Below are positions 34,833-44,098 of a stretch of DNA of 64,000 nucleotides, piece by piece. The notes under the pieces are model-generated. The model saw only the letters and a program-made list of their open reading frames with translations. It searched no databases and was not told where the DNA came from. Both the position numbers and the translations under genes were made by a program. The first letter of the stretch is position 1, and every line of letters begins with the position of its first letter. This DNA is from Pimelobacter simplex (GTDB lineage: Bacteria > Actinomycetota > Actinomycetes > Propionibacteriales > Nocardioidaceae): NCBI RefSeq assembly GCF_900114845.1, contig NZ_FOUK01000004.1, positions 496,001 through 560,000 on the forward strand, in the 5' to 3' direction.

Positions 34833-36019
34833 CCCGGGCCCGACCCTGGCTGCGCCGGGTGCTCCCGGCCCTGGCGGCGGCACTGCTGCTCGCGACCGGC
34901 TGCGACATCCAGCCCAACGACAACACGCTGCCCGGCCAGGTCGCCGTCGGCGACGACGGCTACACGGTCGAGGTGCACTTCGACCAGATCGAGAACCTCG
35001 TCCCGAACTCGACGGTCCAGAAGGACAACGTCGTGATCGGCACGGTCGGCGAGATCCGCACCGAGGGCTGGGAGGCCGTGGTCACGCTGCACCTCCTCGA
35101 GGAGGTGGCGCTGCCGGCCGACGCGGTCTTCTCGATCGGGCAGAAGACCCTCCTCGGTGCGCAGTACGTCGAGGTGGCGGCGCCGGCGAGGTCCGCGGGC
35201 GGCCGGCTGGCCGACGGCGCCGTGGTCCCGGTGGCGCAGACGGGGACCTACCCCGCCACCGAGCAGGTCCTCGGTGCGGTCGCGCTGCTGCTCAACAACG
35301 GCGGGCTCTCGCAGATCAGCAGCATCACCGGCGAGCTCTCGACCGCCCTGCGCAGCCGGGTGCCCGACACCCGTGGGCTGATCCGGCACGCGAACGACCT
35401 GCTCGCCGTCCTCGACGCGAACCGGACCGAGATCGTCACCGCGCTCGACTCGCTCAACAGCCTCAGCGCCGGCCTGCGCCAGGACCAGGACCGGATCGTG
35501 ACCGCCATCGACCGGATCACGCCCGGTCTGGAGGTGCTCGAGCGCGAGCGGAACCGGCTGGTCAAGGCGGTCACCGCGACCGGCCGGGCCGGCGACCGCG
35601 CGGTGCGCGTCGTCCGGGCGAGCGAGGAGGCGCTGCTCGCGAACCTCGACGCGCTCGGCCCGATCCTCGCCCACCTCGGCAAGGCGAGCGAGTCGCTGCC
35701 CGAGGCGCTCAAGATCGGCCTCACCATCCCGTTCCCGGCGATGACCACGCGCAACGCGCTCAAGGGCGACTACGCCAACCTCTTCGCCACCCTCGACCTG
35801 CGCGGGCAGAGCCTGCTCGGCAGCTGGCTCGGGCTGATCGGCACCCCGCCGGCGCTCCAGGCCGGCGATCCCGTCGAGGACCCGCTGACGCCGCCGTCCG
35901 CCGGGACGCCGACCGCCCCCGCGACGCCCGCACCGGCCGACGCGCCCACCCCCACGCCCACCCCGACCGACGAGCCGTCGAGCTGCGGTCTGCTGGGCAA
36001 GATCCTGGGAGCCTGCTGA
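34829..36019 (+). CDS. mceE: MceE lipoprotein subunit (LprK-like)
   Basis: 396 aa. The signal peptide ends in the lipobox LATGC (cysteine about residue 25), as expected for the fifth Mce subunit. The Mce domain has the VHFDQIENLVPNSTVQKDNVVIGTV segment with the family fold. A Pro/Thr-rich tail precedes a short CGLLGKILGAC end. ATG 34829 overlaps the mceD stop by 4 nt. Confidence 0.94.
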   Translation: MTRARPWLRRVLPALAAALLLATGCDIQPNDNTLPGQVAVGDDGYTVEVHFDQIENLVPNSTVQKDNVVIGTVGEIRTEGWEAVVTLHLLEEVALPADAVFSIGQKTLLGAQYVEVAAPARSAGGRLADGAVVPVAQTGTYPATEQVLGAVALLLNNGGLSQISSITGELSTALRSRVPDTRGLIRHANDLLAVLDANRTEIVTALDSLNSLSAGLRQDQDRIVTAIDRITPGLEVLERERNRLVKAVTATGRAGDRAVRVVRASEEALLANLDALGPILAHLGKASESLPEALKIGLTIPFPAMTTRNALKGDYANLFATLDLRGQSLLGSWLGLIGTPPALQAGDPVEDPLTPPSAGTPTAPATPAPADAPTPTPTPTDEPSSCGLLGKILGAC

Positions 36020-37359
36020 TGCTGCTCACCCCCCTGATCAAGCGCCAGCTCCGCATCTTCGCGGTGCTCTCGGCGATCGCGCTCGGGCTCGCCTTCTTCC
36101 AGTACGCCCGGGTGCCGGCGATGCTCGGCATCGGCGTGTACGACGTCCAGGTCGACTTCGCCGACGCCAGCGGTCTCTACCCGAAGGCCGCCGTGACCTA
36201 CCGCGGCGTCGAGGTCGGTGAGGTCTCGGGCCTCGAGGTCACCGCGCACGGCGCGATCGCCACGCTGCGGCTCGAGAACGACGCGAAGGTGCCCGCCGGC
36301 GCATCGGCCGAGCTGCACAGCACGTCGGCCATCGGCGAGCAGTACGTCGACCTGGTCGACCCGCGCGGCGGCGTCCCCGAGGACGGCGACGTGCTCGCCG
36401 AGGGCGCGCGGATCCCGCGCGAGCGCGCTGTCGAGATGCCCCAGATCACGCCGGTGCTCGACTCGGTCAACCGGCTGCTGGAGTCGGTCCCGAAGGAGGC
36501 CACGAAGCGCGTCCTCGACCAGGTCGACGACGGCCTCGGCGGCACCGGGCCGCAGCTCAACGAGCTCGTCGACGCCTCCGGCAAGCTGCTCACGGAGGCC
36601 CAGTCGCAGATCGACGCGACAACCTCGCTGATCTCGGCGCTGCAGCCGGTCCTGGAGACCCAGCGCGACCTCGGCCCGGCGACGAAGGACTACGCCACCC
36701 AGCTCGACCGGCTGACCGGAGCCCTCGCCGCCGACGACAGCGCCGCCCTGCGCGGCCTGCTGAAGACCGGCCCCGGCGGCCTGGACGCGGCCACCGCCAC
36801 GATCGGCGACCTGCAGCCGGTGCTGCCGATGATGCTCGCCAACCTGACCACCAACGCCCAGGTGCTCAACACCTACCTGCCGCAGGTCCGGCAGACGCTC
36901 GTCGTCTACCCGTCGGTCGTCGCGCGCCTGCAGTCGGCGGTCAACCCGCGCGCGGCCGAGGGCGACGTCAAGCTCGACCTCCGGGCCGCGCTCAACAACC
37001 CGCCCACCTGCCGCAGCGGCTACCTGGACGCTCGCGACCGGCGCAACCCCCGCGCCACCGATGTCCGCGACGTCGACACGCTCGCCCACTGCGAGCTGCC
37101 GCCCGCGCACCCGACCGCCGTCCGCGGCGCGCGCAACCTGCCCTGCCCCCAGGGCGCCGACCGCGGGCCGACGCCGGCCGCGTGCGGCATCCGGTTCCGC
37201 GACGGCGTCTGGCCCGAGACCGGCGGCACCGTCGCGTACGACCTCGCGGTCGGCCGGGCGGGCGACCGGACGCCGGCGACGGGCCCGGCGCCGACCGACG
37301 ACACCGAGGGAGACGACCTGTGGAAGATCCTCGTGCTGGCACCCCTGGGGCTGCGATGA
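36019..37359 (+). CDS. mceF: MceF subunit
   Basis: 446 aa. N-terminal helix, Mce domain (FADASGLYPKAAVTYRGVEVGE), helical region, then a cysteine-containing tail with many Arg/Pro residues and a C-terminal hydrophobic stretch (WKILVLAPLGL). ATG 36019 overlaps the mceE stop by 1 nt. Confidence 0.94.
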   Translation: MLLTPLIKRQLRIFAVLSAIALGLAFFQYARVPAMLGIGVYDVQVDFADASGLYPKAAVTYRGVEVGEVSGLEVTAHGAIATLRLENDAKVPAGASAELHSTSAIGEQYVDLVDPRGGVPEDGDVLAEGARIPRERAVEMPQITPVLDSVNRLLESVPKEATKRVLDQVDDGLGGTGPQLNELVDASGKLLTEAQSQIDATTSLISALQPVLETQRDLGPATKDYATQLDRLTGALAADDSAALRGLLKTGPGGLDAATATIGDLQPVLPMMLANLTTNAQVLNTYLPQVRQTLVVYPSVVARLQSAVNPRAAEGDVKLDLRAALNNPPTCRSGYLDARDRRNPRATDVRDVDTLAHCELPPAHPTAVRGARNLPCPQGADRGPTPAACGIRFRDGVWPETGGTVAYDLAVGRAGDRTPATGPAPTDDTEGDDLWKILVLAPLGLR

Positions 37360-37847
37360 GCACCCCGGCCTCCCGGCGGTACGCCCTCGGCGGCGCCGCG
37401 CTGCTCGCCGTGGCGCTGCTGGTGCTCGCCGGCCAGCGCGCGCTGGCCTGGCAGGACGAGCGGGGCCGGGTCGACGACCTCGCGGCAGCCGCCTCGGCGG
37501 CGACGGCGGAGGTCGAGGGGCTCATCGACATCAGCGGCTCGACGTCCGACGCCGACATGGAGAAGCTGCTCGCGGGCGCCACCGCCGGCTTCCGCAAGGA
37601 GCTCGAGGAGCAGGCCGAGCGGCTCACCAAGGCGCTCGCCGACAACGAGGTGAAGGCGAGCGGCGAGGCGGTCTCGACCGGTGTCGTCAAGCTCGACGGC
37701 GACCGGGCGACGGTCATCGTCGCCGCGGCCGGTACGGTCGAGAACAAGCAGACCAAGGCCGCGGAGCCGCGCAACTACCGGCTCAGCGTCGACCTGCAGA
37801 AGCACGACGGGGCCTGGCTGGTCGCGGGACTGGAGTTCGTCGCATGA
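37356..37847 (+). CDS. Mce-associated membrane protein 1
   Basis: 163 aa. One N-terminal helix, then a helical segment and a small beta-rich domain (VIVAAAGTVENKQ..YRLSVDLQKHDGAWLVAGLEFV) of the Mce-associated (Mas) type, which may stabilise the transporter. Overlaps mceF by 4 nt. Confidence 0.85.
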   Translation: MSTPASRRYALGGAALLAVALLVLAGQRALAWQDERGRVDDLAAAASAATAEVEGLIDISGSTSDADMEKLLAGATAGFRKELEEQAERLTKALADNEVKASGEAVSTGVVKLDGDRATVIVAAAGTVENKQTKAAEPRNYRLSVDLQKHDGAWLVAGLEFVA

Positions 37848-38326
37848 GCATCCTCAAGCAGCGAGCCGGCCTCGTCGCCGGCGTCGTCCTCGTCCTCGCG
37901 CTGGCCGCGGCCGTGGTCGCCGGGATCGGCGCGCACCGGGCCGCCGCGACCGCCGACGCCCGCGCCGCCGCGCTGGCCGCCGCGAAGGAGCGGGTCCCCG
38001 AGCTGCTCAGCTACGACGCGGCGACCCTGGACGACGACCTGTCCCGGGCCCGCGCCCAGACCACCGGCTCGTTCGCCGACGACTACGGCAAGATCCTCGA
38101 CGACGTCGTGAAGCCCAACGCGTCGGAGCGGACGATCAGCACCGCCGCGACGGTCAGTGCCGCCGGCGTCGTGTCGGGCGGGCGCGACCGGGTCGTCGTC
38201 CTGCTGTTCCTGACCCAGACCACGACGACCGGAGCCAAGGACTCCTCGGTCTCGGGCAGCCGGGTCGAGGTGACCATGCAGCCGGCGGGCGACGGCTGGA
38301 AGATCGCCGGCCTGAAGCCGCTCTGA
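37844..38326 (+). CDS. Mce-associated membrane protein 2
   Basis: 160 aa. Same layout as the previous gene: one N-terminal helix and a C-terminal domain ending RVEVTMQPAGDGWKIAGLKPL. The two are distant paralogues, as is usual at mce loci. Overlaps its neighbours by 4 nt and 1 nt. Confidence 0.85.
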   Translation: MSILKQRAGLVAGVVLVLALAAAVVAGIGAHRAAATADARAAALAAAKERVPELLSYDAATLDDDLSRARAQTTGSFADDYGKILDDVVKPNASERTISTAATVSAAGVVSGGRDRVVVLLFLTQTTTTGAKDSSVSGSRVEVTMQPAGDGWKIAGLKPL

Positions 38327-39585
38327 TGCTGGTGTCCTTCGACCGCGACCTGCGTCGCTGGGTCGCCCGGTTCGTCGGCGTCGAGTCCGAGGGCGCGGCC
38401 GTCGACGCCTGGGTCGCGCACGTGCTCGGCCGGATCGTCGACCAGGTGCCCGAGGTCCGCGAGGACGCCGCCCTGCAGGGCGTCGTCCGCGATGCCTGCG
38501 ATGCGCACTGGCGCTCGTTCCTGGCCAACCTGGGCCAGCCCGAGCAGACCTTCCACCTCGTCCACGAGGCGCGGCACGTGCCGCTCGTCGTCGCCCAGCA
38601 CGGCTACCCGCTGCCGGTGATCTTCCAGATCTACACGGCCGGCGAGCAGGCGGTCTGGGAGTTCATCACCGCCGCGGTCAAGGAGGCGACCGCCTCCGGC
38701 GTGGCCGAGGCCGACGCGCTCGTGCACTTCTGGACCCGGTCGAGCATGTGGTTCGACCGCTCCGTCGAGATGTCGGTGACGCTCTACCAGGAGGAGGTCG
38801 AGCGGATCCGCCAAGGCGACGCGGCCCGCCGGCTCGAGGTGGTCCGCGCGGTCCTGGCCGGGACGGCGGTCGACCCGCGCGAGATCTCCGCCGGACTGGG
38901 CGGGCACCCGGTGTCGGCGTACCAGACGGCGGTGCTGCTGCACACCGACGACGACACCCGGATCGCCGACCTGCCGCAGGCCGCGCACTCGCTGACCACC
39001 GCGCTCGGGCTGCGCCAGCCGCTCGTCGTCCACCCGGGCGGGCGGGACCTGTGGGCCTGGATCACCTCGTCCGAGGCGCCCGACCTGACGCCGCTCAACG
39101 ACTGCGCCGGCTGGCTGAGCGAGCGCCGGATCCTCGCCACCATCGGCGCCCCGGCGCCCGGCGTCGACGGCTTCTGCTCCTCGCACGGCGAGGCGCTCGC
39201 CACCCAGCGGCTCGTGCTGGCTGCCGAGCGCCCGACCCCGCTGACGTTCTTCACCGATGTCGAGCTGATGACCCTCATCGGCGACGGCGAGGCGATGCGC
39301 CGCTACGTGCACCGCACGCTCGGCCGGCTCGCCGCTCCCGACGACCAGGCCGAGCGGCTGCGCGCCACCCTCCGGGCGCTGCTCTCGACCGGCAGCGTCG
39401 ACGGCGCCGCGCGCCACCTGCTCGTGCACAAGAACACCGTGCGCTACCGCGTGGAGCGGGCCGAGGAGCTGATGGGCCGCCGGCTGGGGGAGTACGCCAC
39501 CGCGGTCGACGTCGCGCTGCGCTGCCACGCGGCGTTCATGACCGTCCCGGCCGCCCGCGGTTCAGCAGACCCAGCAGCGACCTGA
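38326..39585 (+). CDS. PucR-family transcriptional regulator (copy 2)
   Basis: 419 aa. RsbRD-like N-terminal part, middle domain and a C-terminal PucR HTH (LLSTGSVDGAARHLLVHKNTVRYRV). Paralogous to the PucR at 25716. ATG 38326 overlaps the previous stop, so this one is the last gene of the mce operon and may give feedback control. Its 3' end overlaps the convergent aldehyde dehydrogenase gene by 50 nt. Confidence 0.88.
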   Translation: MLVSFDRDLRRWVARFVGVESEGAAVDAWVAHVLGRIVDQVPEVREDAALQGVVRDACDAHWRSFLANLGQPEQTFHLVHEARHVPLVVAQHGYPLPVIFQIYTAGEQAVWEFITAAVKEATASGVAEADALVHFWTRSSMWFDRSVEMSVTLYQEEVERIRQGDAARRLEVVRAVLAGTAVDPREISAGLGGHPVSAYQTAVLLHTDDDTRIADLPQAAHSLTTALGLRQPLVVHPGGRDLWAWITSSEAPDLTPLNDCAGWLSERRILATIGAPAPGVDGFCSSHGEALATQRLVLAAERPTPLTFFTDVELMTLIGDGEAMRRYVHRTLGRLAAPDDQAERLRATLRALLSTGSVDGAARHLLVHKNTVRYRVERAEELMGRRLGEYATAVDVALRCHAAFMTVPAARGSADPAAT

Positions 39586-41032
39586 TCGCCCGGGTGCGCC
39601 CGGACCGGTAGGGATAGGTGTGCACGTCGCGGCGCAGGTGGACGCGCGAGACCAGCAGCGACTGCTGGCGGCAGTACTTCGTGATGCCGTCCTTGCCGTG
39701 CCGCCGCCCGATCCCCGACGCCGGCTTGGCGCCACCCATCGGCAGCTCCAGCGCGGTGTAGTTGACCACCGCGTCGTTGACCGTGACCGCGCCCGCCTCC
39801 AGGCGCCGGGCGACGTCCTCGGCGCGGGCGAGGTCGCGGCCGAAGACCGACGCGCACAGGCCGTACTCGGAGTCGTTGGCGAGCCGGACCGCCTCGTCGG
39901 CGTCGCGCACCGCCATGATCGGCAGCGTCGGGCCGAACGTCTCCTCGCGCATGATCGCCATCGAGTGGTCGACGTCGACCAGCACGGTCGGTGGGTACCA
40001 GTGACCGGCGCGCTCCGGCCGGGCACCGCCGGTCAGCGCCCGCGCCCCGGCTGCGAGCGCCTCGCTCACGTGCCGGTCGACGACGTCGACCTGTGGGGGG
40101 AAGGTCAGCGAGCCGACGTCCACGCTGCCGGGACCGGCGGGGACACCTTGGCGCAGCGCCTTGACCTTCGCGGTGACCAGCTCGACGAAGGCCGGGTAGA
40201 CGGACTCCTCGACGTAGCAGCGCTCGATCGAGATGCAGGTCTGGCCGCAGTTGAACATCGCGTAGTACGCCGCGTGCGTGGCCGCCCGCTCCAGGTCGGC
40301 GTCGGCGAGCACGATCATCGGGTCCTTGCCACCGAGCTCGAGCGACGCCGGGATCAGCCGCTCGGCGGCGCGGGCCGCGACCCGCCGTCCGGTCGCGGTG
40401 GACCCGGTGAACATCACCATGTCGACCTCGTCGACCAGCGCCGCGCCCGTCTCGCCGCGACCGGTGACGACGCCGAAGACGCCGTCCGGCAGGCCGGAGG
40501 CGGCCAGCCCCTCGGCGAGCAGCAGCGAGGTCAGCGGCGTCACCTCCGACGGCTTGAGCAGCACCGCGTTGCCCGCCGCCAGTGCGGGGATGCAGTCGCC
40601 GAACGAGTTCGTCAGCGGGTAGTTCCACGGCCCGATCACGCCGACCAGACCGAGCGGGCAGTAGCGCTGCACGAGCCGCTTGCCGGCGACCAGCGGCTGG
40701 CTGGAGCGGACCTTCGTGTCGGCCAGGTAGCGCGGCGCCTCCTTGGCCCAGAAGCCGAATGCCGCGGCGCCGTAGTTCACCTCGGCCAGCAGCGCGTCCT
40801 CGTACGCCTTGCCGGTCTCGGCGCAGATCGTCGCGACGACCTCGTCGGTGTGGTCGACGATCCAGCGCTGCATCCGGCGCAGCACGGCGGCACGGCCGTC
40901 GTACCCGAGGGCCTGCCAGGCGGGCTGCGCGGCGCGGGCGCGGCGGGCGGCGGCCGCGACGTCGTCCGCGGTGAGGTCGGGGACGGTGCCGATGACCTGT
41001 CCGGTGGCGGGGTTCTCGACCGCGATCGTCAT
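39536..41032 (-). CDS. NAD(P)-dependent aldehyde dehydrogenase
   Basis: 498 aa, ALDH superfamily. Visible are VIGPWNYPLTNSFGDCIPAL, FTGSTATGRRVA, the general base in LELGGKDP, and the catalytic cysteine in MFNCGQTCISI. It would oxidise fatty or aromatic aldehydes made by the oxygenases nearby. ATG 41032. It is divergent from the desaturase fusion and shares its control region. The C-terminus is antisense to the end of the PucR gene. Confidence 0.93.
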   Translation of the reverse strand: MTIAVENPATGQVIGTVPDLTADDVAAAARRARAAQPAWQALGYDGRAAVLRRMQRWIVDHTDEVVATICAETGKAYEDALLAEVNYGAAAFGFWAKEAPRYLADTKVRSSQPLVAGKRLVQRYCPLGLVGVIGPWNYPLTNSFGDCIPALAAGNAVLLKPSEVTPLTSLLLAEGLAASGLPDGVFGVVTGRGETGAALVDEVDMVMFTGSTATGRRVAARAAERLIPASLELGGKDPMIVLADADLERAATHAAYYAMFNCGQTCISIERCYVEESVYPAFVELVTAKVKALRQGVPAGPGSVDVGSLTFPPQVDVVDRHVSEALAAGARALTGGARPERAGHWYPPTVLVDVDHSMAIMREETFGPTLPIMAVRDADEAVRLANDSEYGLCASVFGRDLARAEDVARRLEAGAVTVNDAVVNYTALELPMGGAKPASGIGRRHGKDGITKYCRQQSLLVSRVHLRRDVHTYPYRSGRTRAIRSLLGLLNRGRPGRS

Positions 41033-41058
41033 GGCGGCAAGTCTCGGGACCTCAGATC

Positions 41059-41101
41059 CCCGCAGGTACGGGCCTGCGGACAAATGAAGGACCTTCTTTG
41101 G
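41059..41101. promoter_or_regulatory. Divergent control region of ALDH and desaturase fusion
   Basis: Perfect inverted repeat CCGCAGG (41059-41065) / CCTGCGG (41073-41079), followed by GGACAAA (41078-41084), 10 nt, TCTTTGG (41095-41101). The latter pair also precedes the GMC/mce operon. Confidence 0.45.
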
Positions 41102-41150
41102 TGCGGGCGTCCAACGACCTGAGGGGGGTCGGGCTCCTACGTTCACGTCC

Positions 41151-43148
41151 ATGCCGAGCCTTCCGACCTCCACCGAGCCGCGCGCCCAGCTCAAGCAGCC
41201 CGTCAGCGGCCTGCCGGACCCCGGCGAGCGGGTCCCGGCGCTCGCCTGGCCCACCGTCGCGCTGTACGTCGGCACGCTGGCCCTGTTCGCCGTCGAGATG
41301 GCGGGTGTGCTGGTGTGGGACCTCTCGCCGTGGCTGACCGTGCCGATGGGCGCCGCCGTCACCTTCCTGATGTTCAGCGTGCTGCACGAGTCGACGCACC
41401 ACGCGATCAGCACCAACACCCACGTCAACAACGCGCTCGGGCACCTGTCGGTGCTGCTGGTGGTGCCGTGGGCGACGTACCCCCTGGTGAAGTTCATCCA
41501 CATCGAGCACCACCGCAACACCAACGAGCCCAAGTCGATCGACCCCGACGCCTGGTGCGAGGAGGGGCCCGCCTGGCAGCTGCCGCTGCGCTGGGCGACC
41601 ATCGACATCTGGTACGTCGTGTTCTACCTGCGCCGGCTGCCCGACCGCCCGCGCGGCGAGGTCGCGGCGACGTTCACGCTCTTCACCGCGGTGCTCGGCG
41701 GCTTCGTCGCGATCGCGGCCGCGGGCTACGGAAGTGAGCTGTTCTGGGGCTTCCTGCTGCCGCAGCGCTTCGGGATGCTCATCCTGGCCTGGTGGTTCGA
41801 CTACCTGCCGCACCACGGACTGACCGTGACGCAGCGCGAGGACAAGTACCGCGCGACGCGGGTGCGGGTCGGTGGCGAGGGACTGCTGACGCCGCTGTTC
41901 GTCTACCAGAACTACCACCTGGTGCACCACCTGCACCCGAGCATCCCGTTCTACCGCTACATCCGCGCCTGGCGGCGCAACGAGGAGGCCTACCTCGACC
42001 GCAACGCCGCCATCTCCACGTGGTTCGGCCGGTCCCTGACGACCAGCGAGTACCGCACCTGGCGCCGGCTGACCGACGAGATCACCCGCCGGCCCACGTT
42101 CCACCCCCTCCGGGTGCGCGCGGTCGAGCCGGTGAGCAGCGACGCGGTCGCGGTCACCTTCGACGTGCCGGCCGACCTCGCGGCGTCGTACCGGTACGTG
42201 CAGGGGCAGCACCTCACCCTGCGCGCGGTGATCGACGGCGAGGAGGTGCGGCGCAGCTACTCACTCGTCGCGCCCGCGGCCTCCGACGGGCCGCGGACCC
42301 TGCGGGTGGCGGTGAAGCACGTGCCGGGCGGGCAGTTCTCGTCGTACGTCAACGAGAGGCTGGTCGCCGGCGACCTGCTCGACGTGATGACGCCCGCCGG
42401 TGCCTTCCACGTGCGCCTCGACCCGTCCGCCGCACGCCATCACGTGGGGGTGGTGGCCGGATCGGGCGTCACGCCGCTGATGTCGACCGTCGCGACCACG
42501 CTCGACGCCGAGCCGGGCAGCCGGTTCACCCTCGTCTACGGCAACCGCACCCCCGAGTCGACGATGTTCGCTGCCGAGCTCGCCGAGTGGCAGGAGCGGT
42601 ACGGCGAGCGCCTCGTCGTCCACCACGTGCACTCGCGTACGACCTCACCCGCGGACGGCGTCCACCAGGGCCGGATCACGCCTGCCCTGGTCGACGAGCT
42701 CGTCCCTGACCCGGCCGAGGTGGCCGCGTGGTACCTGTGCGGACCGCAGGAGATGGTCGACGACCTCCGCGCCTCCCTCGCCGGCGGGGCGGGCGGGGCC
42801 GGCACGGGACAGGTGCTGACCGAGGTCTTCCACGTCGTCGCGGGCAGTGCACCTGCGCTGGCCGAGCTCACCAGTCAGGTCACCGTCGCGCTCGACGGCG
42901 CCGAGACCACCTTCCCGCTGGCCTCCACCGGCGACTCGGTGCTCGACGCGGCCCTGCGGCGCGGGATCGATCCGCCGTACTCGTGCGCGGGCGGGGCGTG
43001 CGGCACCTGCCGGGCGAAGGTCGTCCTCGGCCGCGCGGTGATGGACCAGAACCACGTCCTCGACGAGCAGGAGGTCGCCGACGGCTACGTCCTCACCTGC
43101 CAGGCGCACCCCGTCACCGAGGAGCTGCGGGTCGACTACGACGAGTGA
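41151..43148 (+). CDS. Membrane fatty-acid desaturase/hydroxylase fused to FNR reductase and 2Fe-2S ferredoxin
   Basis: 665 aa. Residues about 20-310 are a membrane diiron desaturase-type domain with histidine boxes HESTHH, HIEHHRNTN and HLVHHLHP and several helices. About 320-560 is a ferredoxin-NADP reductase-like domain with the FAD motif RRSYSLVAPA and nucleotide motif VVAGSGVTPLMS. The C-terminus (about 580-665) is a plant-type 2Fe-2S ferredoxin with C612, C617, C620 and C650. The protein should take electrons from NAD(P)H straight to the diiron site. The substrate is unknown: acyl lipid, sterol, carotenoid or hydrocarbon are all possible. ATG 41151. Its 3' end overlaps the convergent GNAT gene by 35 nt. 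Confidence 0.9.
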   Translation: MPSLPTSTEPRAQLKQPVSGLPDPGERVPALAWPTVALYVGTLALFAVEMAGVLVWDLSPWLTVPMGAAVTFLMFSVLHESTHHAISTNTHVNNALGHLSVLLVVPWATYPLVKFIHIEHHRNTNEPKSIDPDAWCEEGPAWQLPLRWATIDIWYVVFYLRRLPDRPRGEVAATFTLFTAVLGGFVAIAAAGYGSELFWGFLLPQRFGMLILAWWFDYLPHHGLTVTQREDKYRATRVRVGGEGLLTPLFVYQNYHLVHHLHPSIPFYRYIRAWRRNEEAYLDRNAAISTWFGRSLTTSEYRTWRRLTDEITRRPTFHPLRVRAVEPVSSDAVAVTFDVPADLAASYRYVQGQHLTLRAVIDGEEVRRSYSLVAPAASDGPRTLRVAVKHVPGGQFSSYVNERLVAGDLLDVMTPAGAFHVRLDPSAARHHVGVVAGSGVTPLMSTVATTLDAEPGSRFTLVYGNRTPESTMFAAELAEWQERYGERLVVHHVHSRTTSPADGVHQGRITPALVDELVPDPAEVAAWYLCGPQEMVDDLRASLAGGAGGAGTGQVLTEVFHVVAGSAPALAELTSQVTVALDGAETTFPLASTGDSVLDAALRRGIDPPYSCAGGACGTCRAKVVLGRAVMDQNHVLDEQEVADGYVLTCQAHPVTEELRVDYDE

Positions 43149-43704
43149 GTACGTCCTCGACCTGCGCCAGCAGCGGGTCGCGCAGGCCGGCCGCGTCGTG
43201 CTCCCACCACACCTCGCGGTACACGATGCGGCCGGTCATCCACTCCTCGTGCCCCTCCAGCAGCACCACCTGGAAGGCCGGCCCCGGGACCCGCGGCGTC
43301 GCCGCCTCGATCCCGTGCTCCGCGCCCGGCACCCACCCGCGCCGCGAGTAGTAGCCCGGATCGCCCTCCAGCACCACCATCGGCGCCCCCAGCCGCTCCG
43401 CCTCCGCGACGGCGGCCGCCAGCAGCGCCGTCCCGATGCCCGCGGCCTGGCGGTCGGGCGCCACGCTCAACGGGCTCAGCACCAGGACGTCGACCAGCGC
43501 CCGCCGCGCGTCCAGCCACCCGTGGCTGAGGCCCACGTGACCGACCACCTGGTCGTCGTCCACCGCGACGAGCTGGGCGCGGTCGAGCCCGCGCGCCACG
43601 ACGTCCGCCCACAAGGTGGCGACCGCCGTCCCCTCGGCGCCGAAGGCGGCCGTGATCACCTCCGCGATCCCGCCGTCGTCGGCGGGTCGCCGGAGCCGGA
43701 TCAC
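43114..43704 (-). CDS. GNAT-family N-acetyltransferase
   Basis: 196 aa. The acetyl-CoA site VAPDRQAAGIGTALLAAAVAEAERLG and the following VVLEGDPGYYSRRGWVPG block are typical of small-molecule or protein GNATs. GTG 43704 overlaps the upstream membrane-protein stop as GTGA. The open frame continues upstream without homology. Acceptor unknown. Confidence 0.87.
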   Translation of the reverse strand: MIRLRRPADDGGIAEVITAAFGAEGTAVATLWADVVARGLDRAQLVAVDDDQVVGHVGLSHGWLDARRALVDVLVLSPLSVAPDRQAAGIGTALLAAAVAEAERLGAPMVVLEGDPGYYSRRGWVPGAEHGIEAATPRVPGPAFQVVLLEGHEEWMTGRIVYREVWWEHDAAGLRDPLLAQVEDVLTRRSRPAAPR

Positions 43705-44069
43705 CCGCGCCGCCTCAGGTAGTGCTCGGTCCAGACCAACCCGACCAGCACCCCCACCCAGAGCAGCGCCCCGCCGTCCGCGGTCTCGAAGGTCACGTCC
43801 GGCACCAGTGCCAGCACGCCCGACACCGTCAGCAGCGCGACCGGGAACGTCAGCCGGTCCACCAGGTCCCGCCGATAGGCGAGCTGCCACAGCACACCAC
43901 CGACCACCCCCGCCAGACCCCACACCGCGCGCGGCGATCCGGTCATCGGCGCCACCAGGCTCGCGACGAGGCCCGCCGCAAGGGGGATCAGGTACGCATT
44001 GCGCTGCTGCCACGGCAGCCGTCCGAGCGCCCGCCCCTCGACCCCCGCGATCACCCTCGTCCTGCCCAT
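43701..44069 (-). CDS. Small four-helix membrane protein
   Basis: 122 aa with about four hydrophobic segments (YLIPLAAGLVASLVAPM, VWGLAGVVGGVLWQLAY, FPVALLTVSGVLALVP, ALLWVGVLVGLVW). No family recognised. ATG 44069. It is translationally coupled to the GNAT gene and lies beside the palindromic element B. Confidence 0.7.
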   Translation of the reverse strand: MGRTRVIAGVEGRALGRLPWQQRNAYLIPLAAGLVASLVAPMTGSPRAVWGLAGVVGGVLWQLAYRRDLVDRLTFPVALLTVSGVLALVPDVTFETADGGALLWVGVLVGLVWTEHYLRRRG

Positions 44070-44098
44070 GCCGCCGATCGTGCCATGTTCCCGCCCGC

